This document shows, piece by piece, positions 11,765-24,366 of a stretch of DNA of 64,000 bases. The notes under the pieces are model-generated. The model was not told the DNA's origin and did not search any database. It saw only the letters and a list, made by a program, of their open reading frames with translations. Made by a program: the position numbers and the translations under genes. The stretch is taken from positions 3,348,001 to 3,412,000 of the forward strand of contig NC_079883.1 in the NCBI RefSeq assembly GCF_029227915.1. Reading direction: 5' to 3'. The stretch is from Hydractinia symbiolongicarpus. Its lineage: Eukaryota > Cnidaria > Hydrozoa > Anthoathecata > Hydractiniidae. Within the stretch, counting starts at the first letter, position 1; the number at the start of each line of letters is the position of its first letter.

Positions 11765-12165
11765 CTACAACCCTGGACATAATATTTGTGGAAATGACAG
11801 ATTTTTGGAATATTTCTTAAAACGACCGAACAACATGGCAAGTACTTTCCAGAAGTAGGTTCACAAAGCTCTGCTTTAACTAATATTTACACAAAGTATA
11901 ACCAACATCAAAAACTACACTTTCCAAAACGTCCACGTTATAAAAATCCGTGTCGTAGCCTGGGAAAGTTAGGCGTGACGTGAAAATAGTGTGCGCTGAC
12001 GTCAGCAAAAACTAATAAAATTTTTAGGTCTAACCAAAAAACTGAATCCTGAGTTCTAAGTCTACGAATTGACAAGCTCAGAGGGCTGGGATAGAAACGA
12101 CGTTCTCAATTACTTGTGGCTAACCCTTATCCATCCCTTATATATGATGTCCAGGGTTGTATCTG
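11765..12165. mobile_element. MITE-like element, family A, copy 2
   Basis: The left end reads CTACAACCCTGGACATAATA, and the right end is its inverse (ATGTCCAGGGTTGTA). It contains the internal GATTTTTGG motif shared with the copy at 668-1092 and a palindromic GCTGACGTCAGC. It fills about half of the gap between GNPAT and NOPCHAP1. Confidence 0.6.
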
Positions 12166-12270
12166 TAATACGCAGACAAAATATATTGTTATGCTGCTGT
12201 AAACATGTATGAAAATATTTTCCATTTCAAAAACAAACTTTTACACATTATGTACAGTAAAAAATATCAC

Positions 12271-12874
12271 TTAAATACTTGCTAGTTCGCCTTCTTGTGA
12301 TTCAACTTTTTTCACTTCTTCAATTAATAGACTTTTCTTTAAATTAATAAAGCATTGAGGTTTACAATTAGAATCTGATACTTCCTCCTCGTTATCATTA
12401 TCGTCATCAGTGTCGTCATTGTTATCATCATCAGACAATAATAGTTCGTTATCAACCAACGCTACATCCATTTCTATAAAAGCTTCTTCATCATTTAAAT
12501 TTTCAATGTCCAGCTTGTCCTTCTCCTCTGCAACAATTCCAACAAGACTGTCATTAGCTGATGCAATTTGTGGTAAAAATTGTTTTACCCTGTCTAGCAC
12601 ACTGCAATGAGGTAATCGATATGTCTGTTTCGAAATAACTGGTTGAACGTTTTTATTCCTGCACACAAGTAAATCTTTATTAAGTTTATTTGGTTGTACA
12701 TGCATTAAATCTTTGGAGGTTGATACATTTTTATCTGTGTGTAACTTCCCAATATTTTCACAGCTCATATTTTCATCATAAACGTTTTTAGTAACACTCA
12801 TTTTGAGTGGCAACACTTTCTGATTAAGACGTCTTCTAGTTTTTTCTTCTAATTTTTCATTTTCTCGATGTGAA
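12271..12874 (-). CDS. NOPCHAP1: NOP protein chaperone 1 homologue, terminal exon
   Basis: The last coding exon encodes 200 aa; the stop is at 12271-12273 and the acceptor TTTTGTAG precedes 12874. The segment SVLDRVKQFLPQIASAN followed by LDIENLNDEEAFIEMDVAL matches the conserved core of C12orf45/NOPCHAP1 (known pattern: VL-FLPQMA-AN then FNIEN then IQMDVAL). In vertebrates this protein helps load NOP58 onto the R2TP chaperone during box C/D snoRNP assembly. After the core comes a very acidic D/N/E stretch, also usual in the family, then a mixed tail. The exon begins in phase 2, so there should be an upstream exon, which I could not place in 12.9-13.6 kb. The N-terminal half is poorly conserved and Lys/Asn-rich. 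It lies between GNPAT and HAO-5, all on the minus strand. Confidence 0.8.
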
Positions 12875-13717
12875 CTACAAAAGGAAAACACACATTCTTG
12901 CTAGTAAAATATTCCCATACACAAACTAAATCAACATAAAAGTAAATCGAACAAAAAATCAACACCATAGTGAACAAGAGAATTTTACATATTTACTGTT
13001 TACTCAAATAAACAAAACAGAAAAAAAATCGTTACCAGAGATCTTTTGTGATTGTTTTTCAAACTAAACTTTTAGACAATTTTAAATAAGAAATTCATGT
13101 AGTTTTTTTGGGGGGAGGAAGTGTGAAGGAGAGTTTTACACAAAAATATTTAAACTTTACAAAATGCCTTGTATTTATGCTAAATGAATATAATAAAACA
13201 AATATATAATATAACATAAAATATAATGCTATATGTATCTCTAGTGGTAATGTAACATAGATACAGTTGGAGGGGAGGAAGAGCCAGCTGTTAGAACAGA
13301 ATCCCCAAGGACGTTAAAACTTCACGTTACTTACTTACTAACATGTGATCACAAAATGACGAAAAAATGCCTTTATTTCATTAATTTTGTCTATAATTCT
13401 AGATCTTAACAGAGGTGAAAAAAGTGAAAAGACAACGTCTTGCATTGATACATGATGACAGCTTCCAAATGAGGTACAGATTGTCACTTTTAGTAAGTTT
13501 GGGCGAATCAAAAAAGTTACGAAAAATGGAAAAAAGCAACAATAATAACAATTAAACTCTAAAGTAATTCTAAATTTATTGACCTCCAAGCACACAAAAT
13601 ATCCACCGACATAATATCACTTGAAAGAAAAATTTAAACTTTATGTAACAAATCAATGGGGTTTCTCCTTGATAAGAAATAAAAAGAAATAAAAACTTGT
13701 AAAGATTGAAATTTATT

Positions 13718-16700
13718 TCATAGTTTGTGATTGGGTAATTTCCAGTAATAGCTTTCATGTACAACCATATCTGGTGTAATATCAGCCAATGAAGCACAAC
13801 CTGTAACAAACAGAAAAAACAATATCTTTTCACACAAGTAATAATCATGTTTTTACAAAACAGGTCATCTTTATACCTGCAAGCAGCATGGCTCTTTCAA
13901 ATTCATCCTTTAACATCTGAAATACTTTCTCAACACCTTCTTTTCCCTGAAATATAACAAGCCTGTGTACTCAATAAGTTATCATACCTTATAGTATGGG
14001 AAATACAGGAATACAACTGACTGTGAATTACTACAAGGCTTTTGACATTGATATTTAATCAGATGCTTTAAGTCAGCAACAATTGGGATATTTTAAGAGT
14101 TTGGATCCAACCAAACAAACTAACCGCAGAAAATTTTCTCGAAGTGAAAAGCAACCTTACATCTTTTTTGAAAAATTCAAATTGCATGCATTAAATGCAC
14201 AAATAGTTCAGATTGTAGGAACGAACTTTAAAATTTCTGTGCCAAATGTTTTTTGGCTTGTTAAAACATACTATTATTTACCATATACCAAAAACACATG
14301 TTTTTTTTATAAGCAACTCCATTTAAGGTCAGGTCTTATATTGCTAAGAGAAGATGTCCTTTAGTTGGTTTTTCATCTCCTTATTTTTTACCAATGAAAG
14401 AGTATCATGACTTTCTTTGATGGTGTTTGTCACAAAATATAAATTTTTTCAAGCACACTATAGTGCTGTTTAAATACTTATATATCCTGTTCTTAGAAGA
14501 CTTTTGCCATAGTCCTACGGTTGTTACTAAATAACGGAAAAGTGTTTAAGAGATCAAGTGATGCCCAAAGGTTGCTAAGCAAGTTGCCTTAGCAATTTGA
14601 TTGCTTATAACAAAATATGGACGTGGATATCAAATATTTCTCTTACTGCAACTACATATGGAGTTAGATACTAACTTAAGTTTGAAATTTACTAACTTTT
14701 GTCTGCACTTGAATTTTTTCATTATCTAAAATCTATAGCAGATTAAATCTATATGCATTTGATAAAATAACCAATAACTAGCCTTACATTGTATGCAAGA
14801 CCATAAATAGCAGGTCTTCCAAAGAATACCGCTTTAGCACCAAGTGCTAATGCTTTAAATACATCAGTTCCTTTACGTATTCCACCATCTAGATACACAT
14901 CCATCTTTCCATTGACCGCATGGACAATCTCTGGAAGTGCTTCAATCTAAATAAAATATACAAAATATATTTTTATTTATATATATTATATATTTGAAAT
15001 ATTCAACATTCTACCTTAACTGCTTATTTAGGTTTGTTAACAAAACATCTGTCTTGTGTAATACTATTTGAAACTGAAGTAAAACAAATTAACTTTTAAT
15101 ACCGTAGATGAAACTCCATCTAATTGTCTGCCACCATGATTGGAAACAATAATCCCTTGAACATCATGCTTTAAAGCTTCTAATGCATCTTCTCTTGTGA
15201 GAATACCTTTCAGCAATATTGGTAGTTTGGTGACTGTCCTCAACCAATCAACATCACTCCAGCTTACTGCAACTTTTACAGCATCATCTGTGAGAACTTC
15301 TGTGTAAATTCTTTCATTTTTACTAGCTAGCAAATCGCGCATTTTCTGATACTTGTTTAATTTTCTTGTTGCAGTATCAACGGTAAGGACAATAGCTTGG
15401 TAACCAGCATTTTCGATTCCTTGAACGAAATCAATAGTAACCTGATTGTCTTTGTAAATGTATGCTTGACTCCAAAAAATAGAATTTGGTGCAGCTTTGG
15501 AAAGTTCTTCAAATGGTGTTGTACTGAACGAACTTACAGCCATACAACTCCTAAACTTAGCAGCAGCTATAAGAAATATGCACTAGTTCAATAAATTCCA
15601 TAACATGTCTATAAACTCAATGTAACAGCAGAAAATACTGAATTAGAATATATCAAAAAGCTAAAAAAGTCGTTCAAAGTAAATGTGTGATAAAATTGGT
15701 GAAGTCCTGTCCTTACTCCCTGTTTTGAAATGGGGATTTCTATTGAGGATTCTTAGTGTTCTGCTTTGTGAAATTGTGCTCATGTCTTTTTTATAGCTCT
15801 TTTTCAACGACTTCTGTGATATACAACTCCACTAAACAACTATCCATGCCGTCAATCAAAAGGGAACTTTGATTATATTAAGAAAATAGCTTGAATTTAT
15901 TTTGGCAATCACAAATATTGTTGCGTTGGAAATTAAGTTCACAGCAGGACTTATGACTTATTATGAAAATCAATTACTGTCACCAATTTTTCTTGACCAA
16001 TTTTACGCTGCCTTGGAGTGAAAATTCGGACAAAATAATTTTGTTTACCATTATTTTAATTTCATCTTCAGTGTCCAATATTACCATTCAGATTTTTTAT
16101 ACTGAAAATTAAAAAGTAATCAGTTTTTTATGCTTAAAATTTAAGTTTCTCATTGTTAATTTTAATTACAGCCTGGGATTACCTGTCAAAAATCTATTTA
16201 TACCAGTAAGTTCTCTGAATCGATGCAGTAGCAACTCAAGGTAAACTACCTTTCGCAGTTCCAATTTCACCATCAGCATGAGCTAGTTTATGAAGGCCTG
16301 TGGGTGCAACACATATTGGTAATGCTATTTTCTGTTTCTGGATGTAGCATGTTGTATCAACTTCTTGGATCCCTCGCAAAAGACGTGGGCGTATCCGCAA
16401 TCTGAAAATGCACTTATATATATATATATACATGTACATATATATATATGTACATATACATGTACATATATATATACATATATATATGTACATATATATA
16501 TATATATATTTGACATATTGTAAAAGACATGAAAACATATTTTTTTACCAGTCATATCGTAATAACAATAGAAATTAAAATAAAAAAAACCTGTCAAACG
16601 CATTTCTATTCTCTGACAATGTCTGTTCTGAATCAGCACCCATCGTATAATACTGCCAAGCATCTGCAGACAACTTTGTTTTTGCTATGGCTTCAATATC

Positions 16701-16721
16701 TGATATACAAATGGGTTCCAT
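13718..16721 (-). CDS. HAO1-like: HAO-5: divergent hydroxyacid oxidase with short lid
   Basis: FMN-dependent (S)-2-hydroxyacid oxidase family. Exons A-F: 16721-16591, 16401-16250, 15566-15103, 14946-14788, 13946-13877, 13800-13718. They total 1059 nt and 352 aa with no stop and good splice sites. Residues equivalent to spinach glycolate oxidase Y24, Y129, D157, K230, H254 and R257 are all present (Y24; the Y of QAYIYKD; the D of TVDTA; the K of [16 protein letters not shown]). Exon C is 54 nt shorter than in HAO-1: the variable loop over the active site has lost 18 codons. The usual QLY is QAY, and TVDTPxxG is TVDTATRK. The FMN-phosphate region ([13 protein letters not shown], then FFGRP) is intact. 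The protein ends HKL (peroxisomal). AATAAA follows the stop directly. Substrate preference may have changed. Confidence 0.9.
16415..16512. repeat. TATATGTACA microsatellite
   Basis: About 100 bp of TA and TATATGTACATA alternation in the intron between exons A and B of HAO-5. Self-complementary. The repetitive open frames over it are artefacts. Confidence 0.95.
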
Positions 16722-17139
16722 TTTTTTATTGTATCTGTATTACTTAATTTTTTAAATTCTAAAACACGAAGCATATTTTTTCATGAGCTAACTATAAAAT
16801 TTTTTTTACCAATCAATTTACCAACCTCATCACAAAACAAACTTATGTGGTTCCAAATTAAAAAGTGTGATATTGTTGCTTTAATATAATCTTCTATATT
16901 CTAAAAAAAATAATTAAATTTGCGATAAATGCTATTTTTTGCTCATCGCCCTTTTAAAAACAACAAAAATAAAAAAATTGCTTTAATAAAAAAAAACTGT
17001 TGCTATTTCATTAGTCAACAATCTCATTTAACGACTAACTTTTCCACAAATTAAAGTGTGACTTACACAACATTTTACATTTCAAAATATTGACAAAAGA
17101 AAGTTATATTGTTTTTTAAATACTAGTCGTTAAACCTGG

Positions 17140-17975
17140 GAAAAATTCATGGCGAGCGTCTTTAAATTACATGCTATTTCAAGTTTCCGTAGCACAACGT
17201 TTTTTTTCCAGACAGACAGACATATATACGGTTTATTATAATACTAGTCAATAAAGCCCATGGAAAAATCCACTTAGGCAGGATAAACGTCAAAAAGAAC
17301 CGTCATTTAAATTTTGATGATGTCAGCAAGGACCGTTAAGAGACAAATTCTTTTTTTTAAAAAATTGTATATTTGCTGCCTCTATTGTGTAGAGCTTGAT
17401 TAGCTGATGAAAATAATGTATATGATCATATGTTTTGGACGAACACCTAAGGAGATTAAAGAGTTTAATAATTTTGCTGACGTCAGCAAAGACAAACTAA
17501 TACACGCCTACATCGTATAGATCTTGAAAAGCTGATCAAGAAAATGTATAGGATCATGTACTTTTGACAAACGGTTCCACAGATATTGAGGTTTGAAGGT
17601 TTTTTGATGACGTCATAAACCTGTGCATTCCGAAACGGATTCGGGGACCCAGGTTTGGAAAACTTACCCAAGTTGGTCCCAGGTGGTCCCTAGTTACCCA
17701 CGAGGTAATAAAACATTGACGTCACCACCTCGTTTCCAAGTTATTTACCCTCAAAGTTTAAAGTCCACTGTAATGGCTTCATTAATTTAATATACTTTCC
17801 TTTACCGTTAATATTATTTTAACGTTAAAACTTTGGTAAATTACAGAACCATTTTATGGGCGATGTTTTACAGACTTTATTAAAGAAAATAGTGAAGAAT
17901 ATAATCCACTTTGCAAAAGTCACAGACAGACAGAACTAGCGTATTATTATATAGATAGATTCTTCATGGTAATAC
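17140..17975. repeat. Degenerate repeat with CAGACAGACAG ends
   Basis: CAGACAGACAGACATATATA and a TTATTATAATACTAGTC motif near 17210-17250 are partly mirrored near 17925-17960 (CAGACAGACAGAACTAG...TATTATTATATAG). A related run, TATTATAATACCCGTATACG plus CTGTCTGTCTGTC, is at about 4780-4820. It is probably a transposon remnant. No coding signal is visible. Confidence 0.4.
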
Positions 17976-18404
17976 ACAAAAAAAACGTGTTGAAGAGTAA
18001 ATAGTTAAATATGCTTAATTTTTCGACACATTTTAAAATAGCCTGTTAGTTGAAACAAAAGAAATTATGTTGAATATTTTTGTTAAGTAAATTAATTCAA
18101 AATGCTTTCAATTAATTCATCTCAACAAGAATATTCAAACGTATGTCCAATATTTTTATTATTCCCTAAATTTTTCACCTACATAACATAGAAGAGTAAC
18201 ACAAGAATATAAAAGAATTGAAAAATTTCTAATATTTCTCATCATTATTCTTAGCTGTATTTCGGGTAAAAATTACATTCGTGTCTAAAAATGTTGTGTC
18301 ATTATGCCTAAAAAAGCATCCAAATTACAAAATCTGTAAGCATGTATAGCATTAACTAGTGCTACCTAGTGCTAAAATACAAAAAAGAATATTGAATATT
18401 CCAT

Positions 18405-18600
18405 GTAAGTCATTGGAGCCGCAGATGAAGCCACTCTGGGGCTCTCAGTTCTGAGGACTGCGAAGTAGTTCTTCTTCAATATGACATACACGCATTATAC
18501 TCGCCCGTCATAATCAGAGGTCTGATCAGGGTGAAGCATTCTCTATTGAGAATGAAATACGGATGTGCTATGATAAATATTCACCTATATGTATACACAC
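18405..18600 (+). mobile_element. SINE-B, copy 1 (internally deleted)
   Basis: Shares TCTCAGTTCTGAGGACTGCG, AAGTAGTTCTTCTTCAATAT and the tail ATACGGATGTGCTATGATAA with the next copy. The segment with the B-box-like sequence is missing between GACTGCG and AAGTAG. It is arranged head to tail with copy 2. Confidence 0.65.
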
Positions 18601-18639
18601 CATCTGGGTAAACTATCTGAGTTCATCACTAACATATTG

Positions 18640-18870
18640 CCGCACGTAGTGTAGTGGGTTCGTCTGCGGCTCCCAGTTCTGGGAACCGCGGATTGAATCC
18701 CGCTCACTGCTTGGCAGTATGTTAGTGATGAACAAAGTAGTTCTTCTTCAATATAACTTACACGCATTATACTCGCCCGTCATGATCAGAGGTCTGGTCG
18801 GGGTGAAGCATTCTCTGTTGAGAATGAAATACGGATGTGCTATGATAAATATTACCTATATGTACAAAAA
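18640..18870 (+). mobile_element. SINE-B, copy 2 (tRNA-like head)
   Basis: The head contains GTAGTGTAGTGGG (A-box-like) and GGATTGAATCCCGC (B-box-like) about 45 bp apart. A body follows, ending ATACGGATGTGCTATGATAA. The arrangement fits a tRNA-derived SINE transcribed by RNA polymerase III. The family is distinct from SINE-A at 58180. Confidence 0.6.
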
Positions 18871-19139
18871 AGAAGTTTCCAATAAACAGGAATTAATCGC
18901 TGGCGTAATACCGTAATCAACACAATAAAAAGAGCATTGTTTGGCGGAATGTTGGAAATCGAGGGATACAATATGTATTGAATGATGAGATAAACTCTGC
19001 TTAGACAATAGCTGAAGTTAACTGTCATCAAGGGCAGCTGAAACCTATAGCTTACAACAAACTGTCAACAAAAACAGCTTAGATCACAAACTGTCAACAA
19101 AGACAGCTTAAAAACACAAACTGTCAACAAGGACAGCTT

Positions 19140-21722
19140 TAAAATTGTATGAGGAAAACTAAGGATAGGTTGGATTGATCCCAGCCTCGAGATAGAGCCT
19201 GAGTCATACAAAATCTTCGGGAGAGTAGTGTGACAGCCGTCCTATCCAAATAAAGGTAACAGCGATAAATGTGGCGTTTCAAACAAGAGACTGAAGTGGA
19301 CAAACCAATTAGTCGACGCAAAAATATTCTGCCCGGTTAAACAACCTTTGATAAGAAGGATAAAGACCCAATTAAATAGAGAAGCTCGCGCTTGGTGCAC
19401 TTTTTCTCATTGTGCCAGCTTGGCAGATTATCCTGTAACTCTGTATACTTCTCTGTGGGTAACCGAATGATTTGTTGAGATGTATCGATCTCTAATCCCA
19501 GATGTGTAAGTGACTGTGCAGCCCTCACTGTTTTGTCTTCGGCCAAAGGCACCCCTAATTTAAAACAAAGGGACGGTATAACATAGAGATGTGTCTCAAC
19601 CTCATCTCTTGACTGCCCACAGACTAAAAAATCATTAAGATAGTGAAGGACAAAGGGAATCCCTCAGACCACGATAAAAATCCAACATAACAAGTCTGCG
19701 ACTGTGTTAAACAAGAAAGGGGATGAACGGCTACCAAACGGGAGACATGTATCAATAAAATAATATCCCTGCCAACAGTAACCCAGTAAACACCTTTTAT
19801 CCTGTCTAACAGGACAAAGCCTTGACGCATGCTTGATGTCCACCTTAGCCAGAAAGGCATCAGTGCCCAAGGAGGACACAAGCGTGACTGCATCATCAAA
19901 TCTGGAATACCTTACCTAAAATTTGTCTTTGCTGATTCCTTCATTTACTGCCACACCTCTAGAGGACGACAGGTCGAGAATGATTCTTAAGCTGCCATCT
20001 TTTTTTGGAACAGCACCAAGTGGAGACAATGAAATGGGTGAATTCGTGGTACAAGAAATGGGCCAGACGTATGACCACATGTAAGTTTTTTGCTGATTGC
20101 CTGCCATACGTTAAGCGGAATAGACTGAGCCGATAACAAATTCCTGGGCCTAGCGGATATGGGTGGTACTTGGTACCCTATATCGAAACCTGAAGAAAGA
20201 CCTGAGACCACAAAAGAAACTAACGATTGACATGGATGCGTCCTCAAAAGCAACTCAAAATAAGCAACATTGATGCAGTGGATTTGGTTCAATTTTTACG
20301 CCTGCTGGAACATTGTAAAGCTGAGGGCCTCTCCACACAAGTTACACTGATAAGCAAAACGGCACTGGTGGTTGGTGCAGTGACCAACTGAGTTAAAGTA
20401 TCTGCAGGTGGCTGTATTGTGTTCGACAGAACCCCCGTGAAATCTGTACGAACCTTGGGGGGCACGAAAGGACTGCGAGCCAAATGAAGTTGAAATCTGG
20501 GGGGGGGGGGAGGGGTACAAAAGGGCTGCACACCTGGAGCAATAAAAGATGGAGGAACGGCCTGTGAACTTGTCTGTGCAACTGCACCAAGTAGAGGGCA
20601 TGACGATGATAGATGTCCATAATTCATACAGCGATAGCAGAGCACTTGAAGTGGAGTGTTCCACAAATGGCAGTTGTATAAATCATCATCAACCCGATTC
20701 TAAGAAAGGGTAGAATTAAAGGCCATTTGATACCTAAACAGCAGATCGTATGTGGACCAGCCAGAAAATGTGCATTGGGCAGCAAAGTTGCACATGAATG
20801 CCTGATAATGTAAGAGTTTGAATACCCGGTAAGGAAAAAAGAAACAAAAGCCCGAATAAAATTATTCCAGTCAACCATTCATGTAACATTAGGACGATTG
20901 TTTTGTTGTAGCACCAACGTGACAGAGGGATTAGACACACCAGACACCTTCAGGGTAAATTCATCAGCAGATGGAACCGTGGAAGGAAGTAATTGGACAA
21001 ATTGACATACTCACCTTTTTGAATGCGCTTGATAACTGCCTGTGACAAAGCTGGCAGGGACACCACGCGTGCTGGAGTTGCCTGTGAAAGACTTTGTCGA
21101 AACACACCGGAAGTACCTACAGTTCTATCTACATTATCTATAGAAATATTTTTGTTATAAAAATTAGCTGTGGTGTTAGTATTAAAATCACCTGAGTTCA
21201 AAGCTGCAGGGCGAGTTGCACTAAGTTCTTGAGACACAGAAACAACACCGGTTGTTATTCGAAATAACGTGCCAATTCTGATCGTATTATCACACTAACA
21301 TCAATTGTGGTTAGTTTTTGTGTCGTTGTTGTCACAAGTCCAGATACATTATTCTCCAGGCGACTTGGTTCAGGAGTTGTTACGGTTACTGCTGCCGTTG
21401 CCACAGTTGGTGGAACAGTTGTTTGGTACACCGCCTTCATGTTAGCAGCAGCAAAGGGTATTACTGGCGGTTTTTGGTGGAGTGAAGAGGCTTGTGACGA
21501 GGTCACTACTAAAGCTGGACGATGGTAAAAGGTATGTAGTCGTTTGGACAGCATATTAGGCGAACCACTCTCCACCAAGTTTAGGGCATGACATACGAGC
21601 CTTAGCGTTTGGGCAGGCAATGCATTCCAATCACTCAGTGACCTTGACTCCACGTTTTCGATGGGTGCTGTTGCTCGGGAACCTTGACGGCAAACGCCAT
21701 TCACCCAACAAAATGAAATCAA
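19140..21722 (-). mobile_element. Decayed DIRS-like retroelement (RT/RNase H region)
   Basis: Order on the minus strand: a Thr/Val-rich segment (21722-21255); a Cys/His cluster (CRYFNSVGHC then CRFAYQCNLCG, about 20300-20420); RT text split over frames (FLAKVDIKHASRLCPVRQD, CLPFGSRSSPFLFN, then YLNDFLVCG near 19640); and an RNase H-like end (LIGSLSFLSKVV, then RRLIGLSTSVS). Several frameshifts and stops break it. The catalytic box reads YLND where active relatives have YLDD. The order and wording resemble DIRS-type retroelements of marine invertebrates; no tyrosine recombinase is seen, so the family is tentative. It is more GC-rich than its surroundings and lies between HAO-4 and HAO-5. Confidence 0.65.
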
Positions 21723-22170
21723 AAATGGTAAAAGATAAAAACTCTCTACAATAAAATTTTCAGCACCACTAGCATCAATACAAACAAGAGGGCATGTTGC
21801 GATTCAGGTGTATGACTAAAAGTGATAAGAAGCAAAAACGACAACAAAGAAATACGAAATCAAAATGGCAATCCCAGCTGCGCATTGCTCGCGAAAGAGA
21901 TGCTAAACGGTATCCTTAACTTGCAATAATTCTAGTGTTATTTAATGCAGCATTAATTAGCGCCTAGTGAAACACAAATAGGCAAAAGTAAACAATAGAT
22001 TAATGCATGCAATAATGCATGTTCATATACAGAATCTTTAAAAAAATTTTTTAACTCTATTAATAATTCGTAACATTATCTGGATAATTTATTTACGTTT
22101 TCAAACTGTATCAAAATTTTTATGTAAAATTATGATCAATGATTATATATTCATTATTTTTATTGCTGTA

Positions 22171-24366
22171 CTATAACTTGTGATTGGGTATTTTACAGTA
22201 TTGGCTTTGATGTACAACCATATCTGGTGTAATATCAGCCAATGAAGCACAACCTGTGAAAAAAATATCAGAGTTATATTATTCTAATCTAAAGATTTAA
22301 AAATACACAAATGGCAGTCTTTCATTTAGTATAGATCATAAACACCAAATGAAATACACAAGAATTGTTTCCATCAATAAATTGATTGAAACAAAGCTTG
22401 TACGATTATGGCAATAAAATTTGTCCTACTGTAGCAGTCTTCCTTATTTGTGATGTCATATTTCCAAATTCTTACGGATGTTTGTATTTATAAAAAAAAA
22501 AAAAACAATTTAGGCCGTCCTTAAGTAATTGTTTGCCCTAACCCAAATTACGGAAAAGGATTAGGGTCAGCTGGTCAGCAAAATAAAAATTTTCTCATCT
22601 TAAAACAAAACAACAACACCTCAAGTTATAAAAAATGTTGTATGATTTACCACTATAAAACCAGCAGAAATGTACTATCCCAACATCTAAATGAGCACGA
22701 GTTGTTGTCACCACAATGGCACATTAAATACTATTTCTGGTAGGGTATGTTCTGTTTGGAAAACCCAGACTATATGATAAAGACAAATGTACAATGCAGT
22801 GTGCATTTTAAAACATGAAAGTGAAAATGAGAAGTAAGTAATTGATATAAAAGAAAATATCGTTTTCACCACTTTTCCTATTTCAGCAAAGCAAAATTAT
22901 TAGGGTTGATTAGTTTATTGCAAACAAAAATTATTTATAGGAAGGCTTCACATACCTGCAAGTAACATGGCTCTTTCAAATTCATCCTTCAGCATTTGAA
23001 ATACTTTCTCAACACCTTGTACTACTTCTGGAAGTACTTCAATCTATATAAAACATATATAGAAGCTCTTATTTACCAAATATATATTTTTTAAATAAAA
23101 GCTTGGCTTAAAATATATAGCATATATACTTATAATACATATTAAATGAAAATCACACCGTGAAGGGAACTCCATCTAATTGTCTTCCTCCATGACTGGA
23201 AACAATATTCCCCTGAACATCATGCTTTAAAGCTTCTAATGCATCTTCTCTTGTAATAATACCTTTCAGCAATATTGGTAGTTTGGTGACTGTCCTCAAC
23301 CAATCAACATCACTCCAGCTTACTGCAACTTTTACAGCATCATCTGTGAGAACTTCTGTGTAAATTCTTTCATTTTTACTAGCTAGCAAATCGCGCATTT
23401 TCTGATACTTGTTTAATTTTCTTGTTGCAGTATCAACGGTAAGGATAATAGCTTGGTAACCAGCATTTTCGATTCCTTGAACGAAATCAATAGGAACCTG
23501 ATTGTCTTTGTAAATGTATGCTTGACTCCAAAAAATAGCATTTGGTGCAGCTTTTGAAAGTTCTTCAAATGATGTTGTACTGAACGAACTGACAACCATA
23601 CAACTTCTATAATTAGCAGCAGCTATAATAAGTTTACACATATAGGTTTAAAAAAGTCCATATGGATGTATAGCAATAGTAGTAAACCTGTGGTAATATG
23701 TGTCAGAAAACTTAAAAGTCAACTAAGTGTAGAGAGAAACCAGAAAATATTTTTAAGTAGTTGTTATCTAATTTAGGCTTCACCTTATTACTTCCTTTTT
23801 TTAAGGGAGTCACAGATGGTGTTATTTCCAGTCAAAAAATCCCTATTTTATTCAATTCTGATGTCTTCATGAGGAAATATATTTGTCCTTTGGCAGTCCC
23901 GCTTTCACCATCAGGATGAGCAAGTTTGTGAAGGCCTGTTGGTGCAACACATATCGGTAATGCTATTGTCTGTTTCTGGATGTAGCATGTTGTATCAACT
24001 TCTTGGATCCCTCGCAAAAGACGTGGGGGTATACGCAATCTGAAAATACAATTTAAAGCAGTTTTAATCAATGGTAATGAAAAATAAGAGAAATTAAAAA
24101 CACTGGTGACAAATTTAAACTAGGAATCAAGTGACACATATCAAATTTATCCATATCAATCTTATAGGATTCTAAAGCAAAAGTCATAATTTTTAAATAC
24201 AATTTAACAAGTGATAACATCAAATGGATAATAACCTATCAATAGCATTTCTATTCTCTGACAATGCTTGTCCATCATCAGCACCCATCTTGTAGAACTG
24301 CCAGGCATCTTCAGGCAACTTTGTTTTTGCTATAGCTTCAATATCTGCAACACAAACAGGTTCCAT
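22171..24366 (-). pseudogene. HAO1-like: HAO-4: hydroxyacid oxidase with deletion and lost donor
   Basis: Exon remains: A 24366-24236, B 24039-23888, C 23622-23159, fused D/E 23043-22956, F 22253-22171. Exon C is close to that of HAO-5. Three lesions: (1) most of exon D, the D-E intron and the start of exon E are gone, joining LPEVVQ to GVEKVFQ in frame and removing the FMN-phosphate segment (YLDGGI to GRP); (2) after exon B the donor is GA (AAAG-GACAAA) where the paralogues have GT; (3) the residue matching spinach Y24 is Phe (WQFYKMG). If every exon were spliced the product would be 305 aa, still ending HKL. It could not bind FMN normally. The frame is otherwise open, so the decay looks recent. 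Confidence 0.85.

Noticed and set aside
16236-16663. ORFs rich in I/Y over the TA microsatellite
   Set aside because: They run on from HAO-5 exon B or cross the microsatellite. Only the exon part is real.
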